Origin: Tardiphaga sp.
GTDB taxonomy: Bacteria > Pseudomonadota > Alphaproteobacteria > Rhizobiales > Xanthobacteraceae
DNA length: 20,217 bases
Reading direction: 5' to 3'
Assembly (NCBI GenBank): GCA_014377915.1
Contig: JACMOT010000587.1
Location: 1 to 20,217 of the forward strand
Below the pieces are notes generated by a model, which ran no database searches, was not told where the DNA came from, and worked only from the letters and a program-made list of their open reading frames with translations. Below, piece after piece: positions 7,874 to 15,675 of the stretch. Position 1 is the stretch's first letter; each line of letters opens with the position of its first letter. A program made the translations under genes and the position numbers.

Positions 7874-8170
7874 TAGTCCAGTCCGCAACTACAACAGCCT
7901 GACTAGCAAAGCATTGCGCGCAAAAACTGTATTTCGGCGGTAGTCAATCCGCTGCGAACCGTATTATGCTGACCCCATTGGGACTGGCTTTACGTTCCGC
8001 TTCCGCGAATGGGGGCGGCGGAGTGAGTGGGCCTTGATGATCTGACGGACCGGAAACAGGTGCCGTGTCCGTGAAGGCCAAGCTTTCCGGGAAGTGCGAA
8101 CTTCGCAGTGAATGTCCGGTCGGCCGCGGTGCGTGTGGCGCCGCGGCGGAGCATGGGGGGGAGTTTCCCG
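7874..8170 (+). other. Intergenic leader region upstream of the cold-shock gene
   Basis: This 297-base gap holds no convincing gene. GTATTATGCT near 7961-7970 contains a TATTAT that could be a -10 box, but no good -35 stands 16-18 bases upstream. If it is used, the cold-shock mRNA would have a leader of about 195 bases. The leader contains a 13-base palindrome, TGCGAACTTCGCA at 8095-8107, and an ACGGAC / GTCCGT pair around 8044-8071. Confidence 0.3.
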
Positions 8171-8386
8171 ATGGGCATGAGCGGAGTCGTCAAGTTCTTC
8201 AACGGCGAGCGCGGCTATGGCTTCATCAAGCCGGACGATGGCGGGCGCGACGTGTTCGTGCACATCACCGCGGTCGAGCGCGCCGGGCTGAAGGACCTGA
8301 TCGAGGGACAACGCATCACCTTCGAGGTTGAGCCCGACAAGAAGGGCAAGGGTCCCAAGGCGGTCAATCTGGTGGTGACGGCTTAG
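8171..8386 (+). CDS. Cold-shock domain protein, CspA family
   Basis: This 71-residue single cold-shock domain protein is an OB fold that binds single-stranded RNA and DNA and usually acts as an RNA chaperone. Visible motifs are GVVKFFNGERGYGFIKP, which includes the RNP1-type KGFGFI equivalent GYGFIKP, and DVFVHITAV, the RNP2 VFVHF equivalent. The length matches CspA-type proteins. I chose the ATG at 8171 because GGGGGGGAG lies a few bases upstream; an ATG two codons later gives the more common MSGVVKFFN start but at longer spacing. The long untranslated stretch before it fits the family's habit of temperature-sensitive leaders, which is an inference here. Whether it is cold-induced cannot be judged from the protein. 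Confidence 0.93.
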   Translation: MGMSGVVKFFNGERGYGFIKPDDGGRDVFVHITAVERAGLKDLIEGQRITFEVEPDKKGKGPKAVNLVVTA

Positions 8387-8410
8387 CGGCGCATAGGGGC
8401 ACAGCCTCGC

Positions 8411-8537
8411 CCCGTCATTGCGAGGAGCCAACGGGTCCGGCTTCGCCGGCCCGATGACAGGCTCCGCGACGCGGCAATCCAGAGACCGCACGCGAAGACT
8501 GGATTGCTTCGTCGCAAGGGCTCCTCGCAATGACGGG
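8411..8537. repeat. Palindromic repeat, CCCGTCATTGCGAGGAGC family
   Basis: A perfect 18-bp terminal inverted repeat is present: CCCGTCATTGCGAGGAGC at 8411-8428 and its complement at 8520-8537. An inner pair, CAATCCAG (8475-8482) and CTGGATTG (8499-8506), extends the symmetry. The element starts 24 bp after the cold-shock stop, in the convergent junction with the porin gene. Confidence 0.85.
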
Positions 8538-8542
8538 TGAGC

Positions 8543-8572
8543 AAAAAAATCCGGGCCGCGTGAACGGCCGGG
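8543..8572 (-). terminator. Rho-independent terminator for the porin-like gene
   Basis: Read on the minus strand, a GC-rich hairpin (CCGGCCG, loop TTCACG, CGGCCCGG, with one bulged base) is followed immediately by A and seven T. It lies 30 bases after the stop of the porin gene, which is the expected place and strand. Confidence 0.8.
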
Positions 8573-8602
8573 AGGTTGGTGTCGATTGGTATTCTGGTTG
8601 AA

Positions 8603-9223
8603 CTAGAAGTGATAGTTCACGCCGAGGCGGACGGTGCCGAAATCCAGGCCATTATTGGCGCCGGTGAGCGTGTAGTTGTTGCTGGACAGGCCGACGTAGA
8701 GATATTCGATCTTCGCGGTCCAGTTCTGGTAGATCCCGACCTCGGCGCCGACGCCGACGGCATAGCCGATCGAGGTCTGCGACTGCTGCAGGCCGTTGAG
8801 TTCCGTCTGCAAGCTGCCGAAGGCGAGACCGCCGGTGCCGTAGATCAGGACGTTATTGAAGGCGTAACCGATGCGGCCGCGCGCGGTGCCGAACCACGGG
8901 TTGGAAAACTTGTAATTGGCGAAGCGATCATCGGCGGCGGTGCCCTGCATGTCGCCTTCGAGACCGAACACAATATTGCCGCTCTGCCAGTTGTAACCGG
9001 CGGTGACGCCGCCGGCGATGCCGGACGGCTTGGCGCCGCTGTTGGAAACGCTGCCCCATTCGTAGCCCAGCGTGCCGCCGAGATAGGGACCTGCCCAGCT
9101 ATAGGCATTGAGCGGCTGGTTCACCGTATAGGGCTGGCGCGAGCGATAGGGCAGGTCCGCCGCCTGCGCCGACACCACACTCGCCGACAGAACGGCGAAC
9201 GCCGCGAACGCTAACTTGCTCAT
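8603..9223 (-). CDS. Outer-membrane beta-barrel protein, Omp25 / porin-family type
   Basis: This 206-residue protein has a Sec signal peptide (MSKLAFAAFAVLSASVVSAQ, cleavage after AQA near 21) and a mature start ADLPYRSRQPY. That sequence is typical of the Rhizobiales Omp25 / Omp31-like family. The rest alternates aromatic and small residues with many glycines, for example SWAGPYLGGTLGYEWG, GIAGGVTAGYNW and WTAKIEYLYVGL, as expected for an eight-stranded barrel. The last residues, LGVNYHF, end in the terminal Phe recognised by the Bam complex. ATG at 9223 and GTG at 9226 are both possible starts behind GGAGAG. The product is likely an abundant structural or stress-related surface protein; transport activity is not implied. 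The gene stands alone, with its own terminator. Confidence 0.9.
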   Translation of the reverse strand: MSKLAFAAFAVLSASVVSAQAADLPYRSRQPYTVNQPLNAYSWAGPYLGGTLGYEWGSVSNSGAKPSGIAGGVTAGYNWQSGNIVFGLEGDMQGTAADDRFANYKFSNPWFGTARGRIGYAFNNVLIYGTGGLAFGSLQTELNGLQQSQTSIGYAVGVGAEVGIYQNWTAKIEYLYVGLSSNNYTLTGANNGLDFGTVRLGVNYHF

Positions 9224-9520
9224 CACAAAAACTCTCCAAAATACGCTGTACTGGCCGAACCCGGGTGGTCTCTCGAACGAACCCTTAGGGTTACGGAATT
9301 CGATATGTTCTTGATAAGATTTGTGGAAGTTTTGACTTAAGCAGTCCTTAACAGCGGCCTCCGGCGCGGTATTGGCGTTAAAAAAGTCTTACTTGCGGCA
9401 GCCTCCAGGGATTGCCCTGCAAGGCAGCGATGCGTGACGGGCAGACCGCAACTTCGGCTGTCCACATCTGGCCGTCGACCAGCGCTGGCGATCAGCTTCG
9501 GCAAGGCTTAGATCAGCGTC
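9224..9520. other. Intergenic region between the porin gene and uvrC
   Basis: This 297-base divergent spacer is more AT-rich than its surroundings around 9290-9390 and should contain the promoters of both genes. AACCCTTAGGGTT at 9280-9292 is a 13-base dyad that would lie in the porin mRNA leader. I cannot place a convincing -35/-10 pair on either strand and see no protein-coding signal. Confidence 0.4.
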
Positions 9521-11596
9521 ATGATTCACGACCCCACCGAACCGATACCGGCGCCGGCCGACGCTGCCGCCGCGCCGGAGGCTGCGGCCGAAGCGCTCGA
9601 CGTTGCGGCGCAGGGCGCGCCGGAACTCGACCCGGACACAGCAGCCGAGGATGAGGAAGACGGCGCGTTGCCGGATGCCGCCGATGATGATTCCGGCGAG
9701 CCGGTTCCGGAAGGCCCGCTGGCGCTCGGCCGCGCCGCGATCGAGCACGCGGTAAAACACGCGCCGCAATCGCCGGGCGTCTACCGCATGCTCAATGCGG
9801 CCAACGACGTGCTGTATGTCGGCAAGGCCAAGAATGTGAAGAAGCGGCTGAGCTCCTATGCCCGGCCGACCGGCCATGTGATGCGGATCGCGCGGATGAT
9901 CGCGGCCACCGTGATGGTGGAGATCATCTCGACCGCCACCGAAACCGAGGCGTTGCTGCTCGAGGCCAATCTGATCAAGCAGTTGCGGCCGCGCTTCAAC
10001 GTGCTGCTGCGCGACGACAAGTCGTTCCCCTACATCCTGCTATCGGGTGACCACTGGGCGCCGCAGATCCTGAAACATCGTGGCGCGCAGTCGCGCCCCG
10101 GACGGTATTTCGGCCCGTTCGCCTCGGTCGGCGCGGTCAACCGCACCATCACGGCGCTGCAGCGCGCCTTCCTGATGCGCTCCTGCACCGACTCGTTCTT
10201 CGAGAGCCGCACCCGGCCGTGTCTGCTGTACCAGATCCGGCGCTGCTCCGGGCCGTGCACCGGCGAGATTGATTTTCCTGGCTATACCGAGCTGGTCAAG
10301 GAGGCCAAGGATTTTCTGTCCGGGCGATCCCGAGCGGTCAAGCAGCAACTGGCCGGTGAAATGGAAAGGGCCTCCGACGAGCTCGAATTCGAGCGCGCGG
10401 CCTTGTACCGCGACCGCCTTGCAGCATTGTCGGCGATCCAGTCGCAGCAGGGCATCAACCCGCGCACGGTGGAGGAGGCCGACGTGTTCGCCATCCACCA
10501 GGAGGGCGGCTATTCCTGCGTCGAGGTGTTCTTCTTCCGTACCGGCCAGAACTGGGGCAACCGCGCTTATTTCCCACGCGCGGAAAAATCCTTCACGGCG
10601 GAGGAGGTGCTGGCCTCGTTCCTGGCGCAGTTCTACGATGACAAGCCGCCGCCGAAGATGATTCTGCTGTCGCACGCGATCGAGGATGCCGAAGTGCTGG
10701 CGTCAGCGCTTTGCATCAAGGCCGGTTTCAAGGTCGAGGTGATTACCCCGCAGCGCGGCGAGAAGAAGGAACTGGTCGCGCACGCGCTGACCAATGCCCG
10801 CGAGGCGCTCGGCCGCAAGCTCGCGGATACCGCGACGCAGGCGCGGCTGCTGCAGGGGATCTGCACCACGCTTGGCCTGCCGCAGGTGCCCAAGCGGATC
10901 GAGGTCTATGACAACAGCCACATCCAGGGCACCAACGCGGTCGGTGCGATGATCGTTGCCGGCCCCGATGGGTTCCTGAAAAACCAGTACCGCAAATTTA
11001 ACATCAAATCGGAAGGCCTGACGCCAGGCGACGATTATGCGATGATGAAGGAGGTGCTGCAGCGCCGTTCCAAGCGGCTGCTGACGCCGCCGGCGGAAGG
11101 CGAGGCGGTGAGGCCGAAAGACGACGACGTGCCGCGGTGGCCGGACCTCGTGATCATCGACGGCGGCCGCGGCCAGCTCAACGCGGTCAAGGAGATTTTC
11201 GACGCGCTGGAGCTGAAGCATGTAACGCTGATGTCGGTGGCCAAAGGGCCGGAACGCGATGCTGGTCAGGAAACGCTGTTCATGCCGGACCGCCCGGCGA
11301 TCAAGCTGCAGCCGCGCGATCCGGTGCTGTATTTCATCCAGCGGCTGCGCGATGAGGCGCATCGCTTCGTGATCGGGTCACACCGCACGCTGCGCAAAAA
11401 GGATATCCGCGAGGCCGGGCTGCAGGAAATCCCGGGCATCGGGCCGACCCGCAAGCGCGCGCTGCTGCATCATTTCGGAACCCTGAAGGCGATCGAACGC
11501 GCCTCTGTGGGCGATCTCGGCAAGGTTCCCGGGATCTCGGCGGAGAGCGCGCGAAAAATCTTCGATTTTTTTCATGCCCCGGCCGGGCAGAGATGA
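9521..11596 (+). CDS. uvrC: Excinuclease ABC subunit C (UvrC)
   Basis: This 691-residue subunit makes both incisions in nucleotide excision repair after UvrA and UvrB mark the lesion. The GIY-YIG nuclease lies at about 83-162 ([18 protein letters not shown], catalytic Glu148 in LLLEANLIK). A Cys cluster at 222, 234, 242 and 246 fits the iron-sulfur site described for UvrC. The UvrB-interacting UVR helix pair lies at about 266-306. The RNase-H-like half carries [10 protein letters not shown] with Asp464, VIIDGGRGQ with Asp547, and His614. Tandem helix-hairpin-helix motifs ([33 protein letters not shown]) close the protein. The first 70 residues or so are an acidic Ala/Pro/Asp/Glu-rich extension absent from E. 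coli UvrC. The next gene on the strand, pgsA, begins 108 bp later. Confidence 0.97.
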   Translation: MIHDPTEPIPAPADAAAAPEAAAEALDVAAQGAPELDPDTAAEDEEDGALPDAADDDSGEPVPEGPLALGRAAIEHAVKHAPQSPGVYRMLNAANDVLYVGKAKNVKKRLSSYARPTGHVMRIARMIAATVMVEIISTATETEALLLEANLIKQLRPRFNVLLRDDKSFPYILLSGDHWAPQILKHRGAQSRPGRYFGPFASVGAVNRTITALQRAFLMRSCTDSFFESRTRPCLLYQIRRCSGPCTGEIDFPGYTELVKEAKDFLSGRSRAVKQQLAGEMERASDELEFERAALYRDRLAALSAIQSQQGINPRTVEEADVFAIHQEGGYSCVEVFFFRTGQNWGNRAYFPRAEKSFTAEEVLASFLAQFYDDKPPPKMILLSHAIEDAEVLASALCIKAGFKVEVITPQRGEKKELVAHALTNAREALGRKLADTATQARLLQGICTTLGLPQVPKRIEVYDNSHIQGTNAVGAMIVAGPDGFLKNQYRKFNIKSEGLTPGDDYAMMKEVLQRRSKRLLTPPAEGEAVRPKDDDVPRWPDLVIIDGGRGQLNAVKEIFDALELKHVTLMSVAKGPERDAGQETLFMPDRPAIKLQPRDPVLYFIQRLRDEAHRFVIGSHRTLRKKDIREAGLQEIPGIGPTRKRALLHHFGTLKAIERASVGDLGKVPGISAESARKIFDFFHAPAGQR

Positions 11597-11704
11597 CAGC
11601 ATTGTAATCTGGCTGTCGTCGGGACGAGACCGTTTTGCGGTAAACTAACGCTGGGCGATCCCGCGGCGGTTGACCTTCGCGCCATGGCAGTATTGTTAGG
11701 AACG

Positions 11705-12316
11705 ATGACAGTTACCCCACGAAAGACGGCGAATTCCGCGCTGTCGCTGCCGAATATGCTGACCTACGCCCGCATCGCCGCGATCCCGGTGGTCGTCGGC
11801 TGTCTGTATGCCCAGTCGGTTCAGGACGGACCGCTGTGGCTGAGATGGGTCGCGGTCGCGGTATTCATCGCCGCCGGTATTACCGATTTCCTCGATGGCT
11901 ACTATGCCCGGATCTGGGACCAGCACTCGGCATTTGGCCGCATGCTCGACCCGATCGCCGACAAGTTGCTGGTGGCATCCTGCCTGCTGATGCTGGCGGC
12001 GGATGCCAGCATTCATGGCTGGACGCTGTGGGCCGCCGTCGTCATCCTGTGTCGCGAAATCCTGGTGTCGGGTCTGCGCGAATATCTGGCCGCTCTGCGC
12101 GTCAGCGTTCCTGTCACGAAACTGGCGAAGTGGAAGACCACGATGCAATTGGTCGCGATCGGGTTTTTGCTGGCCGGCGAGGCCGGTGACCTCGTGCTGC
12201 CCTTCACCACCCTTACCGGTATTGTGCTGCTCTGGCTGTCGGCCTTGCTGACCATTTATACCGGCTATGATTATTTCCGCTCCGGCATTCACCACCTGAT
12301 CGCGGAGGACGCATGA
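11705..12316 (+). CDS. pgsA: CDP-diacylglycerol-glycerol-3-phosphate 3-phosphatidyltransferase
   Basis: This 203-residue integral membrane enzyme makes phosphatidylglycerol-phosphate, the committed step to phosphatidylglycerol and cardiolipin. The CDP-alcohol phosphotransferase signature is complete: Asp61, Asp64-Gly65, Ala68-Arg69, Gly78, Asp82 and Asp86. The N-terminal SLPNMLTYARIAAIPVVV is the usual first amphipathic and membrane helix, and further hydrophobic segments follow at about 47-62, 88-100, 108-122, 146-160 and 166-185. I prefer the ATG at 11705, which has AGGA just upstream, over the ATG at 11684, which has none. Its stop overlaps the start of moaD by four bases (ATGA), so translation of the two is probably coupled. 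Confidence 0.94.
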   Translation: MTVTPRKTANSALSLPNMLTYARIAAIPVVVGCLYAQSVQDGPLWLRWVAVAVFIAAGITDFLDGYYARIWDQHSAFGRMLDPIADKLLVASCLLMLAADASIHGWTLWAAVVILCREILVSGLREYLAALRVSVPVTKLAKWKTTMQLVAIGFLLAGEAGDLVLPFTTLTGIVLLWLSALLTIYTGYDYFRSGIHHLIAEDA

Positions 12317-12564
12317 AATTGCTGTATTTCGCCTGGGTGCGGGAACGCATAGGCAAGGCCGAGGAACTGATCGATCCGCCGGCCGCGGTAACGACCGTCG
12401 GTGAACTGATCGGCTGGCTGACCACGCGCGGCGATGAATATGCCCATGCCTTCGAGACGCCGAAAGTGATCCGCGCCGCCATCGACCACACCCATGTGCG
12501 CCCCGATGCGATGATTTCCGGCGCGCGCGAGATCGCGTTCTTTCCGCCGATGACAGGCGGCTAG
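12313..12564 (+). CDS. moaD: Molybdopterin synthase small (sulfur-carrier) subunit MoaD
   Basis: This 83-residue ubiquitin-fold protein carries sulfur as a C-terminal thiocarboxylate and donates it to precursor Z in molybdopterin synthesis. It starts MKLLYFAWVRERIGKAEE, a typical MoaD beta-grasp opening, and ends FFPPMTGG, with the essential terminal Gly-Gly exposed. The length matches E. coli MoaD (81). Its ATG overlaps the pgsA stop and GGAGG stands five bases upstream inside pgsA. The large subunit gene follows after six bases, so the heterotetramer partners are made together. moaA, moaC and other cofactor genes are not in this window. Confidence 0.95.
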   Translation: MKLLYFAWVRERIGKAEELIDPPAAVTTVGELIGWLTTRGDEYAHAFETPKVIRAAIDHTHVRPDAMISGAREIAFFPPMTGG

Positions 12565-12570
12565 GCTGCC

Positions 12571-13038
12571 ATGACACGCGCCGTCACCATTCGCATCCAG
12601 CAAGCCGACTTCGACGTCTCCCACGAGATCGCCGCGTTGACCGGCAGCCGTACCGACATCGGCGCGGTCGTCAGTTTCAGCGGCATCTGCCGCGGCACCG
12701 AGGGCGGTGACGCCACCACGGCGCTGACGCTGGAACACTATCCCGGCATGGCCGAAGCCGAGATCGCGCGCCACGCCGACGAGGCGATGGCGCGCTGGCC
12801 GCTGACCGGCCTCACCATCGTCCACCGCGTCGGTCGCCTGGTGCCCGGCGAAAATATCATGGTGGTGTTGACCGCCTCGGCGCATCGCCAGGCCGCGTTT
12901 CAGGCCGCCGAGTTTCTGATGGACTATCTCAAGGCCCACGCGCCGTTCTGGAAGCGTGAGGAGACGGTCGAGGGCGCCGGCTGGATCGCAGCGAAGACCG
13001 ACGACGATGACGCGGCTGCGCGCTGGGACAAAAAATAA
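12571..13038 (+). CDS. moaE: Molybdopterin synthase large (catalytic) subunit MoaE
   Basis: This 155-residue subunit inserts two sulfurs, delivered by MoaD, into precursor Z to give molybdopterin. The catalytic region LKAHAPFWKREE contains Lys121 and Lys128, which correspond to the essential Lys119 and Lys126 of E. coli MoaE. FSGICRGTEGG near 36-46 holds the conserved Arg41, and ASAHRQAAF at 102-110 is the family HR segment. The C-terminus is extended by an acidic-then-basic tail (TDDDDAAARWDKK). The stop codon overlaps the next start by one base (TAATG), another sign of a coupled operon. Confidence 0.95.
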   Translation: MTRAVTIRIQQADFDVSHEIAALTGSRTDIGAVVSFSGICRGTEGGDATTALTLEHYPGMAEAEIARHADEAMARWPLTGLTIVHRVGRLVPGENIMVVLTASAHRQAAFQAAEFLMDYLKAHAPFWKREETVEGAGWIAAKTDDDDAAARWDKK

Positions 13039-14015
13039 TGGCCAAGAAACTTATCAAGAAGGCCAAGGCGGCGGCAAAGCCCAAGTCAGCGGCCGTCAAG
13101 GCGCCGAAGGTCGGCGCCGGCGAACTGGTGACGCTGCTCGATTACGTCCGCTATGCCGTCAGCCGCTTCCTCGAGGCGAAGCTCGCTTTTGCCCATGGCA
13201 CCACCGATCCCGTCGCCGAAGCGGCCTTTATCGTCTGCGAAATCCTGCATCTGCATCCCGACCAGTTCGATACCTTCGCCATCGCGCGCGTGACCGCGGC
13301 GGAAGGCCGCAAGATCCTCGACGTCATCAACGCCCGCGTCGCGACGCGGAAGCCGGCGGCCTATCTGGTCAACAAGATCTACATGCGCGGGCTGCCGTTC
13401 TATGTCGACGAGCGGGTGATCGTGCCGCGCTCCTTCATCGGCGAATTGCTGGATACGCATTTCAGCGGTGGTGAAACCGAGGAGGGCGGCTCGCTGATCG
13501 ACGATCCCGCGGCGATCGAATCCGTGCTCGATCTCTGCACCGGCTCCGGCTGCATCGCGATTCTCGCCAGCCAGTCGTTCCCGAATGCGCGGGTCGATGC
13601 TGTCGACTTGTCAAAGGATGCGCTCGCCGTCGCCGCGAAGAACGTCGCCGATTACGGCATCGGGGACCGCCTGACGCTGCACAAGGGCGACCTGTTCGCG
13701 CCGCTGGGCGACGCCCGCTACGATCTCATCATCACCAACCCGCCCTATGTCGACGCACAGGGCATGGCCGACCTGCCGGACGAGTGCCGCGCCGAGCCGG
13801 CGATGGCGTTTGACGGCGGCGACGACGGGCTCGATGTCGTCCGCCGGATTCTCGCGGAAGCCGCCGACCACCTGACGCCGAATGGCGGGCTGCTGTGCGA
13901 AATCGGACGTGGCCGCGAACAAATCGAGGCGGCATTTCCCGAACTGCCGTTGCTGTGGCTCGATACGGAAGATTCCGACGGCGAAGTGTTCTGGATCGCA
14001 GCGTCCGATCTGTAG
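13038..14015 (+). CDS. prmB: Ribosomal protein L3 N5-glutamine methyltransferase (PrmB-like)
   Basis: This 325-residue S-adenosylmethionine-dependent methyltransferase should modify a glutamine in ribosomal protein uL3. Motif I is DLCTGSGCIAI at 165-175, and the glutamine-binding NPPY is at 234-237. The VIVPRSFIGELL segment near 128-138 favours PrmB over the release-factor enzyme PrmC, whose equivalent usually reads PRPETE. The N-terminal helical recognition domain covers about 25-115. Residues 1-24 form a very basic Lys/Ala/Pro tail (MAKKLIKKAKAAAKPKS...), not part of the usual fold. The ATG overlaps the moaE stop by one base. Its stop codon, TAG at 14013-14015, lies inside the end of a repeat element. 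Confidence 0.9.
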   Translation: MAKKLIKKAKAAAKPKSAAVKAPKVGAGELVTLLDYVRYAVSRFLEAKLAFAHGTTDPVAEAAFIVCEILHLHPDQFDTFAIARVTAAEGRKILDVINARVATRKPAAYLVNKIYMRGLPFYVDERVIVPRSFIGELLDTHFSGGETEEGGSLIDDPAAIESVLDLCTGSGCIAILASQSFPNARVDAVDLSKDALAVAAKNVADYGIGDRLTLHKGDLFAPLGDARYDLIITNPPYVDAQGMADLPDECRAEPAMAFDGGDDGLDVVRRILAEAADHLTPNGGLLCEIGRGREQIEAAFPELPLLWLDTEDSDGEVFWIAASDL

Positions 14016-14086
14016 GATCGGTCGAGCCCTTGCGAAGCCCATCAACCGCGGATGATGGGTTTCGCAACGGGCCAACCCATCCTACA
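14011..14086. repeat. Palindromic repeat, TGTAGGATGGGT family, overlapping the prmB stop codon
   Basis: The left arm runs TGTAGGATCGGTCGAGCC and then TTGCGAAGCCCATCA. The reverse complement of the right arm runs TGTAGGATGGGTTGGCC and then GTTGCGAAACCCATCA, a long imperfect inverted repeat. The TGTAG at the left tip contains the TAG that ends prmB. The element occupies nearly the whole 79-base gap before the MATE gene. Confidence 0.75.
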
Positions 14087-14094
14087 AGCCGGTC

Positions 14095-15489
14095 ATGTCC
14101 ATGATCGATCGCTCCGGCGCGTTTACGCGCGCGGCCTGGCTTGCCGAACTGCGCGCGACGCTGGCGCTCGGCTGGCCGCTGGTCCTCACCAATGTCGCGC
14201 AGATCGCGCTTACCACCACCGATGTCATCGTGCTCGGCCGGGTCAGCGCCCCGGCGCTCGCGGCCGGCGCGCTTGGCGTCAACCTGTATTTTGCCATTCT
14301 GATCTTCGCCATCGGCCTGATCACCGCGACCTCGCCGATGATGGCCGAAGCGATCGGCCGCGGGCTGCATGCGGTGCGCGATATCCGCCGCACCTTTCGC
14401 CAGGGCCTGTGGTCGGCGGTGATCATCTCGGTGCCGGCGTGGCTGCTGCTGTGGCACGCCGAGTCGATCCTGCTGCTGTTCGGGCAGGTGCCGCAGGCTG
14501 CCGCCGACGCGCAGAGTTTTGTTCGCATGCTGCAATGGGGATTTCTGCCGACGCTCGGCTTCATCGCGTTGCGCTCGTTCGTGGCGGCGCTGCAGCGGCC
14601 TATCTGGGCGCTGGTGGTGACCGGTCTGGCCATCCTTTTCAACATCGTCGCCAACTGGGCGCTGGTGTTCGGCCATCTCGGCCTGCCGGCCATGGGACTG
14701 CGCGGCTCCGGCCTCGCTACGACGCTGTCGAATGTCTTTCTGTTCGTGTCGTTTGCGCTGGTCGTTGGCTTTCATCGAAAATTCCGCCGCTACCATCTGT
14801 TTGGCCGCTGGTGGCGCGCGGACTGGCCGCGCTTTGCCAAATTGTGGCGACTCGGCGTGCCGATCGGTGCCACGGTGGCGTTCGAGATCACGGTGTTCAA
14901 CGCCTCGGTGTTTCTGATGGGGCAGTTCGGTACCGCCGCGATCGCTGCCCACACCATTGCGCTCCAGATCGGCTCCGTCACCTTCATGGTGCCGATGGGC
15001 CTCAGCCAGGCGGCCACCGTGCGGGTCGGGCAGGCCTTTGGCGCTGGTGACCGCGACGCCATCACCCGCGCCGGATGGACCGCCTTTGCGCTCGGCGTCG
15101 GCTTCATGGCCTCGATGAGCGCGCTGCTGCTGCTGACGCCGCGGTTCTTGATCAGCGCTTTCCTCGATATCAACGATGCCGCGAATCACGCAGTGGTCGA
15201 TATTGCGATGTCGTTCCTGTTTTGCGTCGCTGTGTTCCAGATCGCCGACGGTGCGCAGTCGGTGGCCTCCGGGATGCTGCGTGGACTGCAGGACACGCGG
15301 GTTCCGATGATATTCGCGCTGGTCGGTTATTGGGGATTTGGCATGCCGCTCGGCCTGCTTCTGGCCTTCAGGCTCGGTTTCGGCAGCGTCGGGATCTGGA
15401 TCGGACTGGCGGCCGGACTGGCGGCGGTCGCGCTGGTGATGGTGTGGCGCTGGACCTGGCGGCGGCGGCTCGGCCTGCTGAGGGGGTAG
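14095..15489 (+). CDS. MATE family efflux transporter (NorM-like)
   Basis: This 464-residue inner-membrane protein has about twelve hydrophobic segments in two homologous halves, as in MATE exporters, which expel cationic drugs or metabolites in exchange for sodium ions or protons. Helix 1 contains GWPLVLTNVAQIALTTTDVIVLGRVS, typical of the first MATE helix with its Asp. The second half begins around residue 255 with LWRLGVPIGATVAFEITVFNASVFLMGQFG and includes MVPMGLSQAATVRVGQAFG, which matches the loop MPxGLxxAxTxRVGxxxG seen in NorM. Two possible starts lie at 14095 and 14101; neither has a strong ribosome-binding site. Substrate is not predictable. It follows prmB across a repeat element and may be only partly co-transcribed with that operon. 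Confidence 0.92.
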   Translation: MSMIDRSGAFTRAAWLAELRATLALGWPLVLTNVAQIALTTTDVIVLGRVSAPALAAGALGVNLYFAILIFAIGLITATSPMMAEAIGRGLHAVRDIRRTFRQGLWSAVIISVPAWLLLWHAESILLLFGQVPQAAADAQSFVRMLQWGFLPTLGFIALRSFVAALQRPIWALVVTGLAILFNIVANWALVFGHLGLPAMGLRGSGLATTLSNVFLFVSFALVVGFHRKFRRYHLFGRWWRADWPRFAKLWRLGVPIGATVAFEITVFNASVFLMGQFGTAAIAAHTIALQIGSVTFMVPMGLSQAATVRVGQAFGAGDRDAITRAGWTAFALGVGFMASMSALLLLTPRFLISAFLDINDAANHAVVDIAMSFLFCVAVFQIADGAQSVASGMLRGLQDTRVPMIFALVGYWGFGMPLGLLLAFRLGFGSVGIWIGLAAGLAAVALVMVWRWTWRRRLGLLRG

Positions 15490-15520
15490 TGCTCAAAGCG
15501 GGCGGCGGACGCTGTCGCTT

Positions 15521-15652
15521 CCTTCTCGCCTTGTGGCAGAAGATGGCTTCGCGAAGCGAAGACGGATGAGGTGTCTCCGGGCTCGGCGTTCGCGGCTACC
15601 CCTCACCCGGCCACGCTGCGCGTGGCCACCCTCTCCCACAACGGGAGAGGGG
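15521..15652. repeat. Palindromic repeat, CCCTCTCCC / GGGAGAGGG family
   Basis: The right half contains a perfect 9-bp stem, CCCTCTCCC (15629-15637) with GGGAGAGGG (15643-15651), plus GGCCACG / CGTGGCC just inside it. The left half (CTTCTCGCCTTGTGGCAGAAGATGGC, then GGATGAGGTGTC) is a degraded inverted copy of the right half. It fills the convergent junction between the MATE gene and ilvE. Confidence 0.8.
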
Positions 15653-15675
15653 AAGTAAGCGTCGTACGTCGTCGC

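Noticed and set aside
6107..7888. 593-codon minus-strand open frame across the RNase T2 and rlmJ genes
   Set aside because: It spans two genes with intact catalytic motifs on the other strand plus a repeat element; no recognisable domain.
9389..9500. Possible tiny minus-strand gene upstream of uvrC (about 21 codons from an ATG near 9466)
   Set aside because: No ribosome-binding site, no recognisable product and no codon-usage support; too short to separate from chance.
11552..11575. GAAAAATC-TTC-GATTTTTTT hairpin with a T run, resembling a terminator
   Set aside because: It lies inside the last codons of uvrC (R-K-I-F-D-F-F-H, conserved helix-hairpin-helix end), and its stem is nearly all A-T pairs, so it is better explained by coding sequence.
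13732..15189. 485-codon minus-strand frame under prmB and the MATE gene
   Set aside because: His/Arg/Gln/Asp-rich composition with no motif; the plus-strand genes explain the region fully.
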